From Tenacibaculum sp. SG-28 (GTDB lineage Bacteria > Bacteroidota > Bacteroidia > Flavobacteriales > Flavobacteriaceae): a stretch of 64,000 nucleotides of DNA. Position numbers and translations under genes: made by a program. The DNA lies in the NCBI RefSeq assembly GCF_002954385.1, contig NZ_MQVY01000002.1:229690-293689 (forward strand). The letters run 5' to 3'. The notes under the pieces were generated by a model, which was not told the origin of the DNA, did not search any database, and worked only from the letters and a program-made list of their open reading frames with translations. This document shows, one piece after another, positions 61,661-64,000 of this stretch; position 1 is the stretch's first letter, and each line of letters begins with the position of its first letter.

Positions 61661-63916
61661 TTAAGAAATCACACTTTTAGTACTCACGTAAAACTCTTCA
61701 TAAGTTTCTAGAAGACTCATTAAGCCAGAAACTAAATCTTGGGTCTCAATTAAAATACTAAAGTATAAGGTAGTATTCTTAGGACTTGTTTCATCTGTTC
61801 GTATACGCTCTACTTGTTTTTCAATAGATTTCGATACCTCTTTTAGAAGTTCCTTTTTATCTTCGATAACTGTTACTAGGCTATCAAAGTCTTTGGTTTC
61901 AAAAATTACACCAACATCTTCGAGTATTTTTGATAATTTATTATCAATACTTTTTAAATCTTTTAACTGACCCTTTTTAAGATTTTTATGATTGTTGTTC
62001 ACGTGTTTATACGTTGCTCTTGAGATATAACTAATAGATTGGGCAACGTCTTGCAAATAACCCAAAATTAATATGTAAAACCTACTTGCCTGAACAGAGG
62101 TATCGTCTAAAGATTTTATAAAGTAAAAAACGCCATCTTTCAAACTATCAATCTCTTCATTCAATTTGGTTACGTATTTATCGGTCTTTCTTAATTTAAC
62201 TAAATCATGATTAGCCAAATCATTTACTACACTAGAATACAATTTATTGATTCGCTTCGCGACACTGGCAATGTGGTCTGAACTTTCATTAATTACACCA
62301 TTTATAGAGATTAACTCCGCTCTTTCCATAAACACCTGGTTCTTTTCTTCTTTTGCCTTTTTACGATGTCTAATCGTATTTCTACCAATCAATAAACCAA
62401 CTACAAGAAGTAATATTGGAATCATTACTTTATCAAAACTGATGAGATATGCAACGATTGCAGCCACAATAAATGCCGTAATTGCCGTTAAGAACCAACC
62501 TCCTACTACATTGATTACCCCTGCTACTCTATACACCGCACTTTCTCTACCCCAAGCTCTGTCCGCAAGTGAGGTACCCATTGCTACCATAAAAGTAACA
62601 TAGGTTGTTGAAAGAGGGAGCTTCATAGACGTCGCAATAGAAATTAAAATTCCGGCTACCACCAGATTGACCGAAGCCCTTACCAAATCAAAGGCTGGCA
62701 TTTCATAGGTTTTATCTTTTGGTAAAGAAATTACTGGTTTTTGAAATTTTGAATCTATGTATTGCAATGTTTCTTTGGGTAATATATATGCGAATCCGGC
62801 GTTAATTCCCATGGCCGCTCTTACTACGACTCTGGAAACTGGGTTTGGTTGAAATTTTTCATGCCCTTCTCCTTGCCTTGACAAATCAATACCTGTTTTA
62901 ATTACATTCCTCGCTTTACTAGAAGTCCACAAGGTAGCAACCATAATTCCTCCTGCTAATAAAAGAAGCCAAACATTCGAAGGAACTTTGTTCGCTAAAA
63001 TACCCATAGAAAATTCTGTTGCTGCAACCCCTGATACTTCCCAAGCTTGATAAGAATTCCATGCCGCAATTGGTACACCGATAAAATTAACGAGATCATT
63101 TCCTGAAAATGCCATTGCTAAAGAAAAAGTTCCTACACCTATGATAAGCTTCAAAATATTAACCTTAAAGACACCAATAAGGAATTGCGACAAGCCACTC
63201 CACAACACAAAACTTCCAAGTATAATCCAGGTGGTATTCCCTTCTACTAAATGTTTGATATCTGCATAAAAAGGGGTTCCCTTCATCCCTTTAATTATAA
63301 TAAAATAGGTAATTGCTGTGATGGCAAACCCTCCAAATAAAGCATGTATATAGGTAGGTCGAGTTTCAAAATTAAAGGAATAAATTAATCGCGAAACAAA
63401 TTGAACCAAGGCACCAATTGAAAACGCAACCACTACCGAAAGTAAAATTCCATTAATAATTTCTACTGCCTTCTTGTGGTTGATGTAATTCCAAATATCC
63501 GAAATGGTTTGTGCCTCGTTTTGAGAAATTTTTATTAAGGAGATACAAACTGCAGCACCGAGTAATTCAAACACAATGGATACCGTCGTAGAGGTTGGCA
63601 TTCCGAGAGAATTAAAAACATCTAACAATAGAATATCGGTAATCATAACCGCCATAAAAATGAACATAATGTCTTGAAAAACAAACATCCCTGGGTTAAA
63701 TATTCCTTTTCGTGCCACTTCCATCATACCACTTGAAGTAACCGCACCAAAGAAAACACCAACACTAGCAATTAGCATTATATTTCGAATTTTTATGGCT
63801 TTAGAACCGATAGCTGAATTTAAAAAATTCACAGCATCATTACTCACACCAACCACCAAGTCAACGATAGCAAGAATTGCTAGCGCTATCAACATTAAAA
63901 TGTACGGATCTCCCAT
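61661..63916 (-). CDS. PiT-family phosphate transporter fused to a PhoU-like domain
   Basis: A 751-residue protein. Two PiT repeats cover about residues 1-520, with the signatures VGVSNDAVNFLNSAIGSKAI near 25, GMPTSTTVSIVFELLGAAV near 105, FSGNDLVNFIGVPIAAW near 265 and MKLPLSTTYVTFMVAMGTSLADRAWG near 432. After a last helix and a basic linker (GRNTIRHRKKAKEEK), a helical region of about 200 residues (540-751) resembles the PhoU/DUF47 fold, with conserved-looking acidic helices such as LRKTDKYVTKLNEEIDSLK. PiT proteins import metal-phosphate with protons or sodium, and the PhoU-like part may regulate flux. No pst genes are adjacent. Confidence 0.93.
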   Translation of the reverse strand: MGDPYILMLIALAILAIVDLVVGVSNDAVNFLNSAIGSKAIKIRNIMLIASVGVFFGAVTSSGMMEVARKGIFNPGMFVFQDIMFIFMAVMITDILLLDVFNSLGMPTSTTVSIVFELLGAAVCISLIKISQNEAQTISDIWNYINHKKAVEIINGILLSVVVAFSIGALVQFVSRLIYSFNFETRPTYIHALFGGFAITAITYFIIIKGMKGTPFYADIKHLVEGNTTWIILGSFVLWSGLSQFLIGVFKVNILKLIIGVGTFSLAMAFSGNDLVNFIGVPIAAWNSYQAWEVSGVAATEFSMGILANKVPSNVWLLLLAGGIMVATLWTSSKARNVIKTGIDLSRQGEGHEKFQPNPVSRVVVRAAMGINAGFAYILPKETLQYIDSKFQKPVISLPKDKTYEMPAFDLVRASVNLVVAGILISIATSMKLPLSTTYVTFMVAMGTSLADRAWGRESAVYRVAGVINVVGGWFLTAITAFIVAAIVAYLISFDKVMIPILLLVVGLLIGRNTIRHRKKAKEEKNQVFMERAELISINGVINESSDHIASVAKRINKLYSSVVNDLANHDLVKLRKTDKYVTKLNEEIDSLKDGVFYFIKSLDDTSVQASRFYILILGYLQDVAQSISYISRATYKHVNNNHKNLKKGQLKDLKSIDNKLSKILEDVGVIFETKDFDSLVTVIEDKKELLKEVSKSIEKQVERIRTDETSPKNTTLYFSILIETQDLVSGLMSLLETYEEFYVSTKSVIS

Positions 63917-63939
63917 TTCTTCTCTCTAATTAAGTTTTG

Positions 63940-63947
63940 CAAAAGTA
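63940..63947 (-). promoter_or_regulatory. -7 promoter element for the phosphate transporter
   Basis: On the minus strand this reads TACTTTTG, an exact consensus match 23 bases upstream of the ATG. I see no clear Pho-box-like direct repeats next to it. Confidence 0.5.
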
Positions 63948-64000
63948 ACAACATAACCAAAAGGTAATGTTACGTGTATGTTATATTTAACGTAGCGAAT

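Noticed and set aside
1-64000. Mobile element, prophage or genomic island
   Set aside because: No transposase, integrase, tRNA-adjacent repeat or defence gene was found. Codon use and gene content look like ordinary flavobacterial chromosome.

Overview
This AT-rich window is chromosomal DNA from a member of the Bacteroidota, most likely a marine Flavobacteriaceae. The signs are promoters with the Bacteroidota -7 element TAnnTTTG (about eighteen exact copies upstream of genes), almost no Shine-Dalgarno sequences, a TonB receptor with a carboxypeptidase-regulatory N-terminus, a complete moxR-bat (aerotolerance) operon, a ribosomal protein L21 with a helix-hairpin-helix tail, an OlsF-like double acyltransferase and a biotin cluster that contains a ketoacyl synthase. 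I see no rRNA, tRNA, CRISPR array, insertion sequence, phage or integrative element. The content is core and near-core metabolism.

Layout. 1-2.6 kb: ahcY (cut by the window edge), a 4'-phosphopantetheinyl transferase and pnuC. 2.7-6.2 kb: a three-gene acyl-CoA (probably propionyl-CoA) carboxylase operon on the minus strand. 6.4-8.2 kb: two outer-membrane barrel proteins. 8.3-10.9 kb: a TPP riboswitch driving a TonB-dependent receptor, so probably thiamin uptake. 11-18.6 kb: a Bax-inhibitor-like membrane protein, a cysteine desulfurase, a serine hydrolase, an SdpI-like protein, an SCO1 protein, RseP and DinB. 18.6-21.2 kb: a LytS/LytTR-type two-component pair, followed by a probable unannotated small RNA. 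21.7-22.6 kb: rplU-rpmA. 22.9-26.3 kb: a pair of M16 peptidase homologues, one apparently inactive. 26-34.5 kb: EamA transporter, HMA lipoprotein, OlsF-like enzyme, aspartate kinase, GNAT, fructose bisphosphatase, superoxide dismutase and a cupin/JmjC-like protein. 34.6-40.7 kb: the biotin cluster (bioF, a DUF2007 protein, bioD, bioA, ketoacyl synthase, bioB). 40.8-47 kb: NhaC, a trans-sulfuration PLP enzyme with a divergent Lrp regulator, a retropepsin-like protein, TatD, TadA and LpxH. 47.2-56.1 kb: moxR, a small unknown gene, DUF58, batD-like, batA, batB, batC, batD and batE. 56.2-61 kb: a small secreted protein, two SulP transporters and a beta-carbonic anhydrase, which together look like a bicarbonate uptake module. 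61.7-63.9 kb: a PiT phosphate transporter fused to a PhoU-like domain.

The most important practical observation is that ten genes, including the essential rplU, are broken by very small length errors. Nine are the apparent loss of exactly one base, and eight of those lie in short A or T runs. In each case the conserved protein resumes in the next frame. This is best explained by homopolymer under-calling in the reads or assembly, so I annotate these genes across the break as one gene each and give the corrected extents. The most interesting candidate for new biology is the roughly 90-nt small RNA at about 21.41-21.51 kb, which has a complete promoter, three possible hairpins and a strong terminator. 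Other points worth a look are the ketoacyl synthase in the biotin cluster, the small unknown protein inside the bat operon, the 28-unit Asn-Lys-Asp repeat in BatC, overlapping face-to-face promoters at 44.82 kb and several apparently leaderless genes.
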